The position numbers and the translations under genes are program-made. The notes beneath the pieces are model-generated. The model did not search any database, was not told where the DNA came from, and saw only the letters and a program-made list of their open reading frames with translations. From the NCBI GenBank assembly GCA_947482805.1, contig CANKLK010000102.1, forward strand, positions 1 to 7,823: 7,823 nt of DNA, in the 5' to 3' direction. This document shows, piece by piece, positions 1 through 6,326 of the stretch; position 1 is the stretch's first letter, and the number at the start of each line of letters is the position of its first letter. The DNA is from Flavobacteriaceae bacterium. GTDB taxonomy: Bacteria; Bacteroidota; Bacteroidia; Flavobacteriales; Flavobacteriaceae.

Positions 1-232
1 CAAAACTACTGTTAGTAATATCATTAGAGTCTATCTTTTTACCCAATGTTTCATCTCCTAAAAGCATCTTTATTTCTTTTGGTTCTGTCAACACTTCGTA
101 AAACTTAATGTTAGCACCACCATCGTTGTTGACTAGTAGCACTTCATACAAAGGTTTTTTCTCTATATTTTTAGTTGATGAACAAGAATATAGTAATGCA
201 ATTGCTAGTATTGAAATTATTTTTTTACTCAT
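1..232 (-). CDS. Small lipoprotein, possibly PrcB-like (partial, C-terminus off the left edge)
   Basis: The reading frame runs from an ATG at 232 down to the window edge, giving 77 residues and no stop codon. The N-terminus has two lysines, a hydrophobic stretch (residues 5-15) and a lipobox Leu14-Tyr15-Ser16-Cys17, so it should be exported and lipid-anchored at Cys17. Tyr at -2 of the lipobox is slightly unusual. After a short polar linker comes a conserved-looking segment with YEVL, DGGA and KFYEVLTEP. This resembles, from memory, flavobacterial lipoproteins annotated as 'protease complex subunit PrcB family', but the diagnostic C-terminal half is not in the window, so that name is tentative. 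The start overlaps the bshA stop as ATGA (232-229), which indicates co-transcription and probably translational coupling with bshA. No functional link to bacillithiol is apparent. Confidence 0.8.
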   Translation of the reverse strand, partial: MSKKIISILAIALLYSCSSTKNIEKKPLYEVLLVNNDGGANIKFYEVLTEPKEIKMLLGDETLGKKIDSNDITNSSF

Positions 233-1362
233 TTGGAATTGTTGATGGCTTCGTGGTACAATGCTTCATACAATGGAAGTATTTTTTTAATATCAAATTG
301 TTGGGCAATTTCCAGGGCACTTTCTCTAAATTTAGCCAAAGTTGCATCGTCAGTAAGTATTTTTAAAGCATTCTCAGCCATGCTATCAACATCGCCAACA
401 TTGCTAAGATATCCGGAAATTCCATCAAAGTTTACTTCTGGCAAACCACCCGAATTACTTGATATTACAGGCACGCTCCAGGCCATTGCTTCGAGTGCAG
501 CCAAACCAAAACTCTCGGTTTCTGATGGCAACAGAAACAAATCGGAATAGGAAAGAATTTGATCTATCTCACTACTATTTCCAAAGAAAATTACTTTTTC
601 TTCAATACCCAATTCCTTACAAAGTTGTTCCGCTTTTACCTTTTCGGGACCATCACCAACCATCATTAATTTAGCCGGGATTTTCTCTTGAATTTTATAG
701 AATATTTTGATGATATCCAGAATGCGTTTTACTTTTCGGAAGTTACTGATATGAGTAACAATTCGTTCTTCTTTTTTAGCCATAACAGAACGATGACAAG
801 AAATTTGACTCTCATTTCGTATTTTATCCAACTCAATAAAATTCGGAATTACATGTATTTCCTTCTTGATATTGAAAAGTTTATAGGTATCATCTTTTAA
901 ACTTTGGGAGACCGAAGTTACTATATCTGATTTATTGATACTAAAACTTACTGCCGTCTTATAAAATGGATGGTTTCCTACCAAAGTAATGTCGGTGCCG
1001 TGAAGCGTTGTTACCATTGGAATAATTATACCTTCATCTTTCAACATTTGTTTTGCCATATAGCCGGCATAAGCATGTGGAATAGCATAATGCACGTGCA
1101 ACAATTCTATTTTATAGAGCTTAACCATGTCAACCAATTTGCTCGACAATGCTAACTCATAGGGTTGATAATGAAACAAGGGATATTCAGGCACATTAAC
1201 TTCATGGTAATGCACCTTTGAGTTTAATAGTGCTAATCGCACAGGTTGACGGTATGTAATAAAATGTATTTCATGTCCGCGATGTGCAAGTTCTAATCCT
1301 AATTCAGTAGCAACCACTCCACTTCCGCCGAAGGTTGGATAGCATACAATGGCAATTTTCAT
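229..1362 (-). CDS. bshA: N-acetyl-alpha-D-glucosaminyl L-malate synthase BshA
   Basis: This cytoplasmic retaining glycosyltransferase (GT4 family, GT-B fold) should transfer GlcNAc from UDP-GlcNAc to L-malate, the first step of bacillithiol synthesis. Bacillithiol is the low-molecular-weight thiol used in place of glutathione by Firmicutes and many Bacteroidota. The 377-aa length is typical. The N-terminal domain opens with MKIAIVCYPTFGGSG, the BshA signature with the glycine-rich loop at 11-15. It continues with HVHYAIPHA (89-97) and HGTD (121-124). The C-terminal nucleotide-sugar domain has the basic NFRKVKR (207-213), VGDGPE (235-240) and the GT4 EX7E motif Glu283/Glu291 in ETESFGLAALEAMA. 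The ATG at 1362 gives the expected N-terminus. BshB and BshC are not in the window. A lipoprotein gene follows with a 4-bp overlap. The family call is strong; the activity is inferred from homology. Confidence 0.95.
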   Translation of the reverse strand: MKIAIVCYPTFGGSGVVATELGLELAHRGHEIHFITYRQPVRLALLNSKVHYHEVNVPEYPLFHYQPYELALSSKLVDMVKLYKIELLHVHYAIPHAYAGYMAKQMLKDEGIIIPMVTTLHGTDITLVGNHPFYKTAVSFSINKSDIVTSVSQSLKDDTYKLFNIKKEIHVIPNFIELDKIRNESQISCHRSVMAKKEERIVTHISNFRKVKRILDIIKIFYKIQEKIPAKLMMVGDGPEKVKAEQLCKELGIEEKVIFFGNSSEIDQILSYSDLFLLPSETESFGLAALEAMAWSVPVISSNSGGLPEVNFDGISGYLSNVGDVDSMAENALKILTDDATLAKFRESALEIAQQFDIKKILPLYEALYHEAINNSK

Positions 1363-1502
1363 ATGTTATTTTTAGTGTTACGAATTTAAGCAAAATGGAT
1401 TGTCTTTGAGTAAGTTTTTATTAAAAATGATTTTGTAACTGAATTTTGTTATTTTAGTAAAAGAAAACAAAACTCAATCTAATTCACCTAAACGAATTTA
1501 AT
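1363..1502. promoter_or_regulatory. Divergent intergenic region between bshA and the 137-aa membrane protein gene
   Basis: This 140-bp AT-rich gap separates two genes that point away from each other, so it must hold a promoter for each. I find only weak matches to the Bacteroidota -33/-7 pattern. For the plus-strand gene these are GAATTTTG at 1441-1448 and TATTTTAG at 1450-1457, each one base off TAnnTTTG and without a well-spaced -33 TTTG. Nothing convincing is visible for bshA. No RNA structure or binding-site dyad stands out. Confidence 0.4.
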
Positions 1503-1916
1503 ATGACTATTTTGAAAAATATTTTAGCAATAGTTCTTGGTCTATTAATCGGAGGAACAGTAAACGCGGGAATCATTATGGTAAGCGGATACATTATTCC
1601 ACCACCTGCTGGTGCTAATCTAACCACTATGGAAGGTTTACAAGCCGCCATGCCATTAATGGAACCTAAACATTTTCTAATGCCTTTTCTTGCTCATGCG
1701 TTCGGAACATTAGTTGGTGCAATACTAGCTGCAAGTATGGCAGTTAATTATAAAATGAGATTTGCAATGATAATTGGCATTTGCTTTTTAGTTGCTGGCA
1801 TAATGAATGTTTATATGCTTCCTTCTCCAGTTTGGTTTACCATTGTTGACTTAGTGATTACCTATGTTCCAATGGCATATTTAGGCGGAAAAATTGTTTT
1901 TAGAAAGAGCAATTAA
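1503..1916 (+). CDS. Hypothetical four-helix inner-membrane protein
   Basis: This 137-aa protein is strongly hydrophobic. Four likely membrane helices lie at about residues 6-29, 58-81, 86-104 and 109-130. Between helices 1 and 2 is an extracytoplasmic-type loop with IIPPPAGANLTTMEG (31-45) and a PLMEPKHFLMPFLAHAFGT stretch (51-69) that leads into helix 2. The glycine-rich GLLIGG and GTLVGA segments suggest close helix packing. From memory, similar proteins are common in Flavobacteriia and carry no assigned function; I know of no motif that points to a reaction. The ATG at 1503 comes directly after AATTTA, without a Shine-Dalgarno sequence, which is normal for this phylum. The gene appears monocistronic: bshA diverges from it, and the VWA-like gene converges on it with only 4 bp between stop codons. 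The hydrophobic pattern supports it as a real gene. Confidence 0.85.
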   Translation: MTILKNILAIVLGLLIGGTVNAGIIMVSGYIIPPPAGANLTTMEGLQAAMPLMEPKHFLMPFLAHAFGTLVGAILAASMAVNYKMRFAMIIGICFLVAGIMNVYMLPSPVWFTIVDLVITYVPMAYLGGKIVFRKSN

Positions 1917-1920
1917 AAAA

Positions 1921-3948
1921 TTATAACAATCCGTTATATTTTCTAATAAACCACTCGGCAGCCAGAGAAATAGCAATCAAAACCAACAGCCAAATCCAAT
2001 CTATCAAAGGCGACTTTTTGACCAATGTTTTTTGAATGGCTTTATAGCTGTCGTCAGCAAGCAATTGTTTAATTAATAAATCTGTTTGATTTGGCAGGAA
2101 AGATTTACCTTTAGTTTGTGAAGCCAATTGGTTTAGTTTGTTCCAATCGGGATTTACAAATTGTTTTTCAATATCAAAATCCAATACTTCAAACCTACTG
2201 CTGTAAACCGAATTTGAATTCAATTCTTTAACGGTAAAAGCGTAATTTCCAGCAACTAATCCGTCTAAGTTAACCAGAAAAGCATTCGTAGTTCGAAGTA
2301 AATCATAATTTTTTACTTGTTTCGTTTTGGTATTTGTAACAGCGATTGTCAAACGTGCTTTTTCATCCAGTTCGTAATTTTTATTAAAATATTGAGCCGT
2401 GATTTCAATTCCTTCTCCCGAATTATAGAAGCGTTCATGGGTTACTATCAATGATTTTCGAGCATTGTTTGATGCCAAATACTGTATAGTTTTGTCAAGG
2501 AAGACATCAAAATCAGTAAAGCTTTTTTTATCAACATATGTATTTGCTCTCCATTTCCAAATGTTTTCACCAAATAAGAAAGCACTTCGTTTCCCTTGAT
2601 TTTCAACAAAAGTCATCAATGGCTGATTGGTTGCGATGTTGCGAATGGTAGAAGACAATAACGTATTAGTATTTCCATTGGCAGTTATCGCTCCAAAAGG
2701 ATTTTCCAACGGTGGAAACTGTTCAAAACCAATATTATCCAAAGCAAATAAATTGAACTGATTGTCAAACGAAGCCAAATAATCCTCTTTACTTCCGCTC
2801 ATTTTGAAACTATAACTGTTTTGATTTTGATTTAAAAAATTATAATCAGTATCGTTTCCTGTGATTGTCCATGTATTGATTTTGGCATTTTCGTTTTGGT
2901 CATAAATAGCTTTAAACTCAGCATTAGGCTGATATAATATCAAAACATCGTAATCTGTTAATAAATTGATTTTATTAGGTTTAAGTATAGTTACCTTTCT
3001 TTGTGCATTAGATTCAATACTTCGTTTAATGGCTCCTAAATCAGGATGTGAAGTTGATGAAATTAAAGCTACTTCTGTTTTTTGATCGATAACTTCTACA
3101 GCAAAATTCTTGGTGTTATTATAGGTATTCTTCTCTTGTTCTTTTGATGAAATAGTAGCTTTCAGTATCTGTAGTCCAACCTTATCAGCAGGCAATAAAA
3201 CATTGAGTAGAGCCGATTTCTTAGAAGACGAAAAGACAATGGTTTGTTCATTCAGAACACTATTGCCTTGTGAGATTTTAAATGTAGGATTGATACTTTT
3301 ATTTCCTGAATAATGCAGAAAAACTTCTACTGGAAATTTATTCTTGTGAAAAGCATATTTGTTGACATTCAACTGCGAGATTCTCAAATCTAAATAAGTC
3401 GCTGTGTCACCAACAACCAATGGATAAACGGTATTATCGGGATTAAATCCAAAAACATAATCTTCACCCGAAGTCTGGTTTCCATCAGAAATCAAAACCG
3501 TTGGGTAGTGCTGGTTTTTGTAGATATTCTTTAGATTTTTGGCAACAACATCAATATTAGATTGTTTACCTTTAAAATCAATTGTATCTGCCGGAAGAAA
3601 ATCAGTATCAAACTGATAGGTCTGAACATCAAATTTATCTGCTAAGTCATTATTTTCAGAAAGCTTTTTAAATACTTCCATCGCTGTTTTATCAGCTTTC
3701 AGATCGGATATAGAGGCTGAATTGTCCATAACAATTGGCAACGGAGTTTTAACCGTTTCGACAATTTTTTTGGAAATAATTGGATTTATCAATAACAGCA
3801 GTAATCCGAAGATGCTGAAGAAACGCAAAAAAGCCAAAAGCAAAGTCGAATTGGACTTGCTTTTGACTTGATAATAATATTGGTAAAATGATAAGGCAAA
3901 CGCTATTCCTATAGAAAGCAATATCAATAAAACAGTGTTTGTGGTCAT
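1921..3948 (-). CDS. Large membrane-anchored VWA-like protein (BatA-like architecture)
   Basis: Two N-terminal membrane helices (residues about 5-22 and 35-58) are followed by a VWA-like domain. It begins with a MIDAS-type DNSAS (75-79) after a beta strand, and a second metal-site-like SDG (154-156) follows the strand TVLI. Next comes a beta-rich, immunoglobulin/CARDB-like segment (about 180-290). A Rossmann-like segment follows (about 292-345, EVALISSTSHPDLGAIKRS start) that resembles class I glutamine amidotransferase-like domains, without an evident catalytic Cys. One C-terminal helix (648-665) precedes WFIRKYNGLL. This order matches membrane proteins of many Bacteroidota annotated as VWA-containing or hypothetical; the role is unknown. 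I chose the ATG at 3948 (675 aa). An in-frame ATG at 4017 would add 23 residues, but that stretch is not membrane- or signal-like and coincides with a hairpin. The gene follows fabG on the same strand. Confidence 0.85.
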   Translation of the reverse strand: MTTNTVLLILLSIGIAFALSFYQYYYQVKSKSNSTLLLAFLRFFSIFGLLLLLINPIISKKIVETVKTPLPIVMDNSASISDLKADKTAMEVFKKLSENNDLADKFDVQTYQFDTDFLPADTIDFKGKQSNIDVVAKNLKNIYKNQHYPTVLISDGNQTSGEDYVFGFNPDNTVYPLVVGDTATYLDLRISQLNVNKYAFHKNKFPVEVFLHYSGNKSINPTFKISQGNSVLNEQTIVFSSSKKSALLNVLLPADKVGLQILKATISSKEQEKNTYNNTKNFAVEVIDQKTEVALISSTSHPDLGAIKRSIESNAQRKVTILKPNKINLLTDYDVLILYQPNAEFKAIYDQNENAKINTWTITGNDTDYNFLNQNQNSYSFKMSGSKEDYLASFDNQFNLFALDNIGFEQFPPLENPFGAITANGNTNTLLSSTIRNIATNQPLMTFVENQGKRSAFLFGENIWKWRANTYVDKKSFTDFDVFLDKTIQYLASNNARKSLIVTHERFYNSGEGIEITAQYFNKNYELDEKARLTIAVTNTKTKQVKNYDLLRTTNAFLVNLDGLVAGNYAFTVKELNSNSVYSSRFEVLDFDIEKQFVNPDWNKLNQLASQTKGKSFLPNQTDLLIKQLLADDSYKAIQKTLVKKSPLIDWIWLLVLIAISLAAEWFIRKYNGLL

Positions 3949-3975
3949 AAATATAAAGTCAGTATTTAAAATAAG

Positions 3976-4007
3976 TCTCAGTTTACAGTTTAATCTGCTA
4001 ACTGAGA
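3976..4007 (-). other. Hairpin between fabG and the VWA-like gene
   Basis: TCTCAGTT at 3976-3983 pairs perfectly with AACTGAGA at 4000-4007 (8 bp). The 16-nt loop can form a further CAG/CTG stem (3986-3988 with 3995-3997) behind a 2x2 internal loop. On the minus-strand transcript the stem is followed by CTTATTTT, which is only moderately U-rich. It lies 14 nt past the fabG stop and 27 nt before the VWA-like ATG. It could be a weak terminator, attenuator or mRNA-end stabiliser that separates the levels of the two products. Confidence 0.5.
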
Positions 4008-4021
4008 TTGAAAACATAATA

Positions 4022-4768
4022 CTAAGTTAACATTCCTCCACAAACATTCAAAACTTGTCCTGAGACATAGGCACTCATATCAGAAGCAAAGAAAAGACAA
4101 GCATTCGCTACATCTTCAGGGGTTCCTCCACGTTTTAACGGAATAGAATCTCTCCAACCTTGAACTACATCTTCGTTTAATTTTGCGGTCATTTCCGTTT
4201 CGATAAATCCGGGCGCAATAGCATTACAACGAATGTTTCTTGAACCTAATTCCAAAGCAACCGATTTAGTAAAACCAATCATTCCTGCTTTGGAAGCTGC
4301 ATAATTTGCTTGTCCGGCATTCCCTTTTACACCTACTACACTACTTATATTAACGATAGATCCTTTGCGGTTTTTCAACATTATTTTCTGAACTGCTTTG
4401 GTCATATTAAATACCGATTTCAAATTGATTTCAATTACTTTATCAAAATCTTCTTCCGACATACGCATTAAAAGATTGTCCTTTGTGATTCCGGCATTGT
4501 TAATTAATATATCTACATTTCCAAATTCAGCCATAACATCATCGACCAATTTATGAGCTTCATTGTAATCGGCAGCATTTGATTTATATCCTTTCGCTTT
4601 TATTCCCATCTCCGATAATTCGTTTTCTAAAGCCAAAGCTGATTCGGCAGATGAACTATATGTAAAAGCAACATTTGCTCCGTGTTGTGCAAAAACTTTT
4701 GCAATTCCGCTTCCTATTCCTCTACTTGCGCCAGTTATTATGGCTACTTTTCCTTCTAATAATTTCAT
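4022..4768 (-). CDS. fabG: 3-oxoacyl-[acyl-carrier-protein] reductase FabG
   Basis: This cytoplasmic short-chain dehydrogenase/reductase of 248 aa should reduce 3-oxoacyl-ACP to 3-hydroxyacyl-ACP with NADPH in type II fatty acid elongation. The classical SDR motifs are all intact. They are the cofactor-binding TGASRGIG (12-19), the NNAG (90-93), and the catalytic tetrad Asn115 (in EINLKSVF), Ser143, Tyr156 and Lys160 (YAASK). The PGFIETEMT segment (186-194) is the usual substrate-lid region. Arg16 after TGAS fits NADPH preference. The length and ungapped motifs make FabG more likely than another SDR, although SDR paralogues with other substrates cannot be excluded from sequence alone. The ATG at 4768 gives the standard N-terminus MKLLEGKVAIITG. 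The VWA-like gene lies downstream on the same strand, and the leader carries a candidate promoter and a GC-rich repeat-like segment. Confidence 0.94.
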   Translation of the reverse strand: MKLLEGKVAIITGASRGIGSGIAKVFAQHGANVAFTYSSSAESALALENELSEMGIKAKGYKSNAADYNEAHKLVDDVMAEFGNVDILINNAGITKDNLLMRMSEEDFDKVIEINLKSVFNMTKAVQKIMLKNRKGSIVNISSVVGVKGNAGQANYAASKAGMIGFTKSVALELGSRNIRCNAIAPGFIETEMTAKLNEDVVQGWRDSIPLKRGGTPEDVANACLFFASDMSAYVSGQVLNVCGGMLT

Positions 4769-4792
4769 ATTATAAAAATTAGTTTTGATTTA

Positions 4793-4860
4793 TTCCGCTG
4801 CGCTCCATACAATTGCTTCGCCAATTCGCTAAAGCTTCGTGTCGGCTTCGCCTCGGGTGT
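4793..4860. repeat. GC-rich CTTCG-containing intergenic element (candidate dispersed repeat)
   Basis: This segment of roughly 68 bp is markedly richer in G and C than the flanking DNA. It holds three copies of GCTTCG (4815-4820, 4834-4839, 4845-4850), CCGCTGCGCTCC at 4795-4806, AATTCGCT at 4823-4830, and two small dyads: AATTG/CAATT (4811-4815 with 4822-4826, loop CTTCGC) and GGC-TTC-GCC (4844-4852). It has no coding potential that I can see. I recall similar 'cttcgcc / cgctgcgctc' stretches between genes of Flavobacterium genomes, but only one copy is in this window, so its repeat nature is an inference. It sits inside the likely fabG leader. Confidence 0.5.
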
Positions 4861-4873
4861 TTGATTGAAAGTT

Positions 4874-4881
4874 CAAATATA
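4874..4881 (-). promoter_or_regulatory. Candidate Bacteroidota -7 promoter element for fabG
   Basis: On the minus strand this reads TATATTTG, a full match to the primary-sigma -7 consensus TAnnTTTG of Bacteroidota. About 19-20 bp further upstream the minus strand carries a run of T (complement of 4900-4905) in place of a clear TTTG, so the -33 half is poor. Transcription would start near 4867, giving a fabG leader of about 100 nt that contains the GC-rich element. Confidence 0.45.
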
Positions 4882-4947
4882 GAATAATTTATAGTTAGTA
4901 AAAAATCATTTAGTATCATTGCAAGTCAAAAGTTGACATTTTACCAA

Positions 4948-5496
4948 ATGATTGAAAACCAATTCCATTTTGAAAAATTATATCATGAATACAAAACACT
5001 CGTGTTTAATGTGGCGCTGAATTATTTGCAAAATATTGAAGATGCAGAAGAAATCACTCAAGATGTTTTTGTTAAAGTATATAATTCTCTGGAGAACTTC
5101 AATCAAAAGTCATCTTATAAAACCTGGATTTATCGTATTACCATTAACCAATGTTTGGATTATATAAAGCAAAAGAATAGTCAGAAGCGTTTTTTTATTT
5201 TTGGAAAGAAAAGCCAAAACGAAGCTGAATATCTTAACATAACTACATTTGAACATCCTGGGGTTTTGATAGAAAATCAAGAAGAAGCTGCAATTCTTTT
5301 TGCAGTAATCAATACGTTAACCGAAAATCAAAAGACTGCTTTTCTCTTATCTAAACTTGACGGATTAAGCAATCCTGAGATTGCTGAGATTATGCAAGTC
5401 AGTATTTCATCGGTAGAATCCTTGGTTTTCAGAGCAAAAGTGTCGCTACAATATAAATTATCTGAAAAATTTAATCACTACCGCAAGAAAAAATAA
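4948..5496 (+). CDS. ECF-type RNA polymerase sigma factor
   Basis: This sigma-70 family protein has only regions 2 and 4, as in extracytoplasmic function (ECF) sigma factors, and should direct RNA polymerase to a stress regulon. Numbering from the ATG at 4948 (182 aa), region 2 spans about 10-75, with DAEEITQDVFVKVY (32-45) for core binding and YKTWIYRITINQCLDYI (57-73) for -10 recognition. Region 4 spans about 116-170. It contains LTENQKTAFLLSKLDGLSN and a helix-turn-helix around 139-163 (EIAEIMQVSISSVESLVFRAK) for -35 recognition. A TTG five codons upstream (4933) is in frame, but the ATG is the more natural start and no Shine-Dalgarno sequence favours the TTG. The next gene, 66 bp downstream, encodes a small membrane protein in the usual anti-sigma position. 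Four further genes follow on the same strand, so this sigma factor probably controls its own operon. Confidence 0.92.
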   Translation: MIENQFHFEKLYHEYKTLVFNVALNYLQNIEDAEEITQDVFVKVYNSLENFNQKSSYKTWIYRITINQCLDYIKQKNSQKRFFIFGKKSQNEAEYLNITTFEHPGVLIENQEEAAILFAVINTLTENQKTAFLLSKLDGLSNPEIAEIMQVSISSVESLVFRAKVSLQYKLSEKFNHYRKKK

Positions 5497-5562
5497 CAAC
5501 ATTCGTCAAAGTAAATACTGAACTTCTGAAATGAATTCAAAATAAATAAATTCAGCACAAGC

Positions 5563-5835
5563 ATGGAAAAAAATAATTGGATTACAACCATTTTAAACAG
5601 CACTAACGGAATTAAATCTGTTGAACCAAGTGATGATTTATTTTCAAGAATTCAACAAAGAATTCAAAAAGAGAATAAAGTTTCCTCAAAAACTGTTTGG
5701 CTTGTTGCCGCATCAATTGCCGTTTTAGTGCTTTTGAATTTTACAATTGTTATTACAAAAACAAAAGAAAGAAAAACATCATCAACTGCTTATTTTGAAA
5801 ACATCCTCAATAAAAGCAATCAGCTTTATAAATAA
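5563..5835 (+). CDS. Small single-pass membrane protein, putative anti-sigma factor
   Basis: This 90-aa protein has a cytoplasmic-type N-terminus (1-43), one membrane helix at about 44-64 (TVWLVAASIAVLVLLNFTIVI), and a short basic then polar tail (65-90), presumably periplasmic. The N-terminal part holds a predicted amphipathic helix, SDDLFSRIQQRIQKEN (23-38), which resembles the 'P-x-x-LFxRIxxRI' segment seen near the membrane in many Bacteroidota anti-sigma-like proteins. No zinc-binding HxxxCxxC of the ZAS anti-sigma domain is present; there is no Cys or His at all. The role as regulator of the adjacent sigma factor is inferred from position, topology and size only. The stop codon lies 2 bp before the next ATG, so the protein is almost certainly co-translated with the CpxP/Spy-like protein. 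Alternatively it is a membrane adaptor for that protein. Confidence 0.8.
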   Translation: MEKNNWITTILNSTNGIKSVEPSDDLFSRIQQRIQKENKVSSKTVWLVAASIAVLVLLNFTIVITKTKERKTSSTAYFENILNKSNQLYK

Positions 5836-5837
5836 TC

Positions 5838-6326
5838 ATGGAAAAAACTAAATTATTAACCATTACAGTAATAGGTTTGTTGTTGCTCAACTTTGCTATT
5901 CTTGCTTTTTTATTAGTAAGTGGTCCGAGAGGACATAAACGACCAACTGATAGACCAGAAGGAAGACCAAATCCTAGAGAAATTATTATTGAAAGATTAC
6001 ATTTTGATGACAAACAGCAAAAAGAATATGCGGAATTAATCAAATGGCATCGAGGAGAAATCAAAAAACTTGATACTAATATTCGACAAACTAAAAACGA
6101 ATTGTATTCGCAATTAAACCAAACGGAAGTCAATTTAAAAACAAAAGACAGTCTGATTAATTTATTAAATTCATATCAAAAGCAAGTAGAAGAAACACAT
6201 TTCAAACATTTTGTTGACATAAAAAAACTATGTCATCAAGACCAATTAGAAGGCTTTTATGAATTGACGGAAGATTTATCCAAAATATTTGCACCAAACA
6301 AACCAACAAGGCCGAGACATGATTAA
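5838..6326 (+). CDS. Membrane-anchored CpxP/Spy-like periplasmic heavy-metal sensor/chaperone
   Basis: An N-terminal signal-anchor helix (7-27) is followed by a Gly/Pro/Arg-rich linker (29-47, GPRGHKRPTDRPEGRPNPRE) and then a mostly helical periplasmic domain (48-151). The domain pattern is that of the CpxP/Spy-like 'heavy-metal resistance' family: RLHFDDKQQKEYAELIKWHRGEI resembles the LTxxQ-type first helix, and HFVDIKKLCHQDQLEGFYEL (124-143) matches the 'HFxxIxxLCxxxQxxxF' end typical of Bacteroidota members. Seven histidines (33, 55, 71, 121, 124, 133, 161) and one Cys (132) could bind metal, but no fixed site is known to me. Family members act as periplasmic chaperones or sensors for copper, zinc or envelope stress. 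Its place between the putative anti-sigma and MbnP suggests that it senses metal or misfolded protein and feeds that signal to the sigma factor (inference). The 3' end overlaps the next ATG by 8 bp. Confidence 0.85.
   Translation: MEKTKLLTITVIGLLLLNFAILAFLLVSGPRGHKRPTDRPEGRPNPREIIIERLHFDDKQQKEYAELIKWHRGEIKKLDTNIRQTKNELYSQLNQTEVNLKTKDSLINLLNSYQKQVEETHFKHFVDIKKLCHQDQLEGFYELTEDLSKIFAPNKPTRPRHD

Noticed and set aside
3949..4017. N-terminal extension of the VWA-like protein from an ATG at 4017
   Set aside because: The 23 extra residues are not signal- or membrane-like, they coincide with the hairpin at 3976-4007, and the ATG at 3948 leads straight into a membrane helix as expected.
4860..4892. 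Possible plus-strand promoter for the sigma operon (TTTG 4860-4863, 21-bp spacer, TAATTTAT 4885-4892)
   Set aside because: The -7 half differs from TAnnTTTG at two positions, and an ECF-controlled promoter, if present, would look different. The evidence is too weak to annotate.
4933..4947. TTG start for the sigma factor
   Set aside because: TTG is a rarer start, no Shine-Dalgarno sequence supports it, and the ATG at 4948 begins a normal-length ECF sigma factor.
5532..5554. Dyad TGAATT/AATTCA in the gap between the sigma factor and the small membrane protein
   Set aside because: Six A/T-rich pairs with an 11-nt loop are expected by chance in such AT-rich DNA, and no U-run follows.
5807..6133. 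108-codon minus-strand open frame opposite the CpxP/Spy-like gene
   Set aside because: It is antisense to a gene with recognisable family features and its translation resembles no known protein. The same holds for the plus-strand frames inside bshA and the 60-codon frame at 7102-7284 inside the peroxidase gene.
6289..6318. Earlier in-frame ATG for the MbnP gene
   Set aside because: It would place ten polar residues ahead of a clear signal peptide and lengthen the overlap with the CpxP/Spy-like gene to 38 bp. The ATG at 6319 gives a normal Lys-Lys-hydrophobic signal start.
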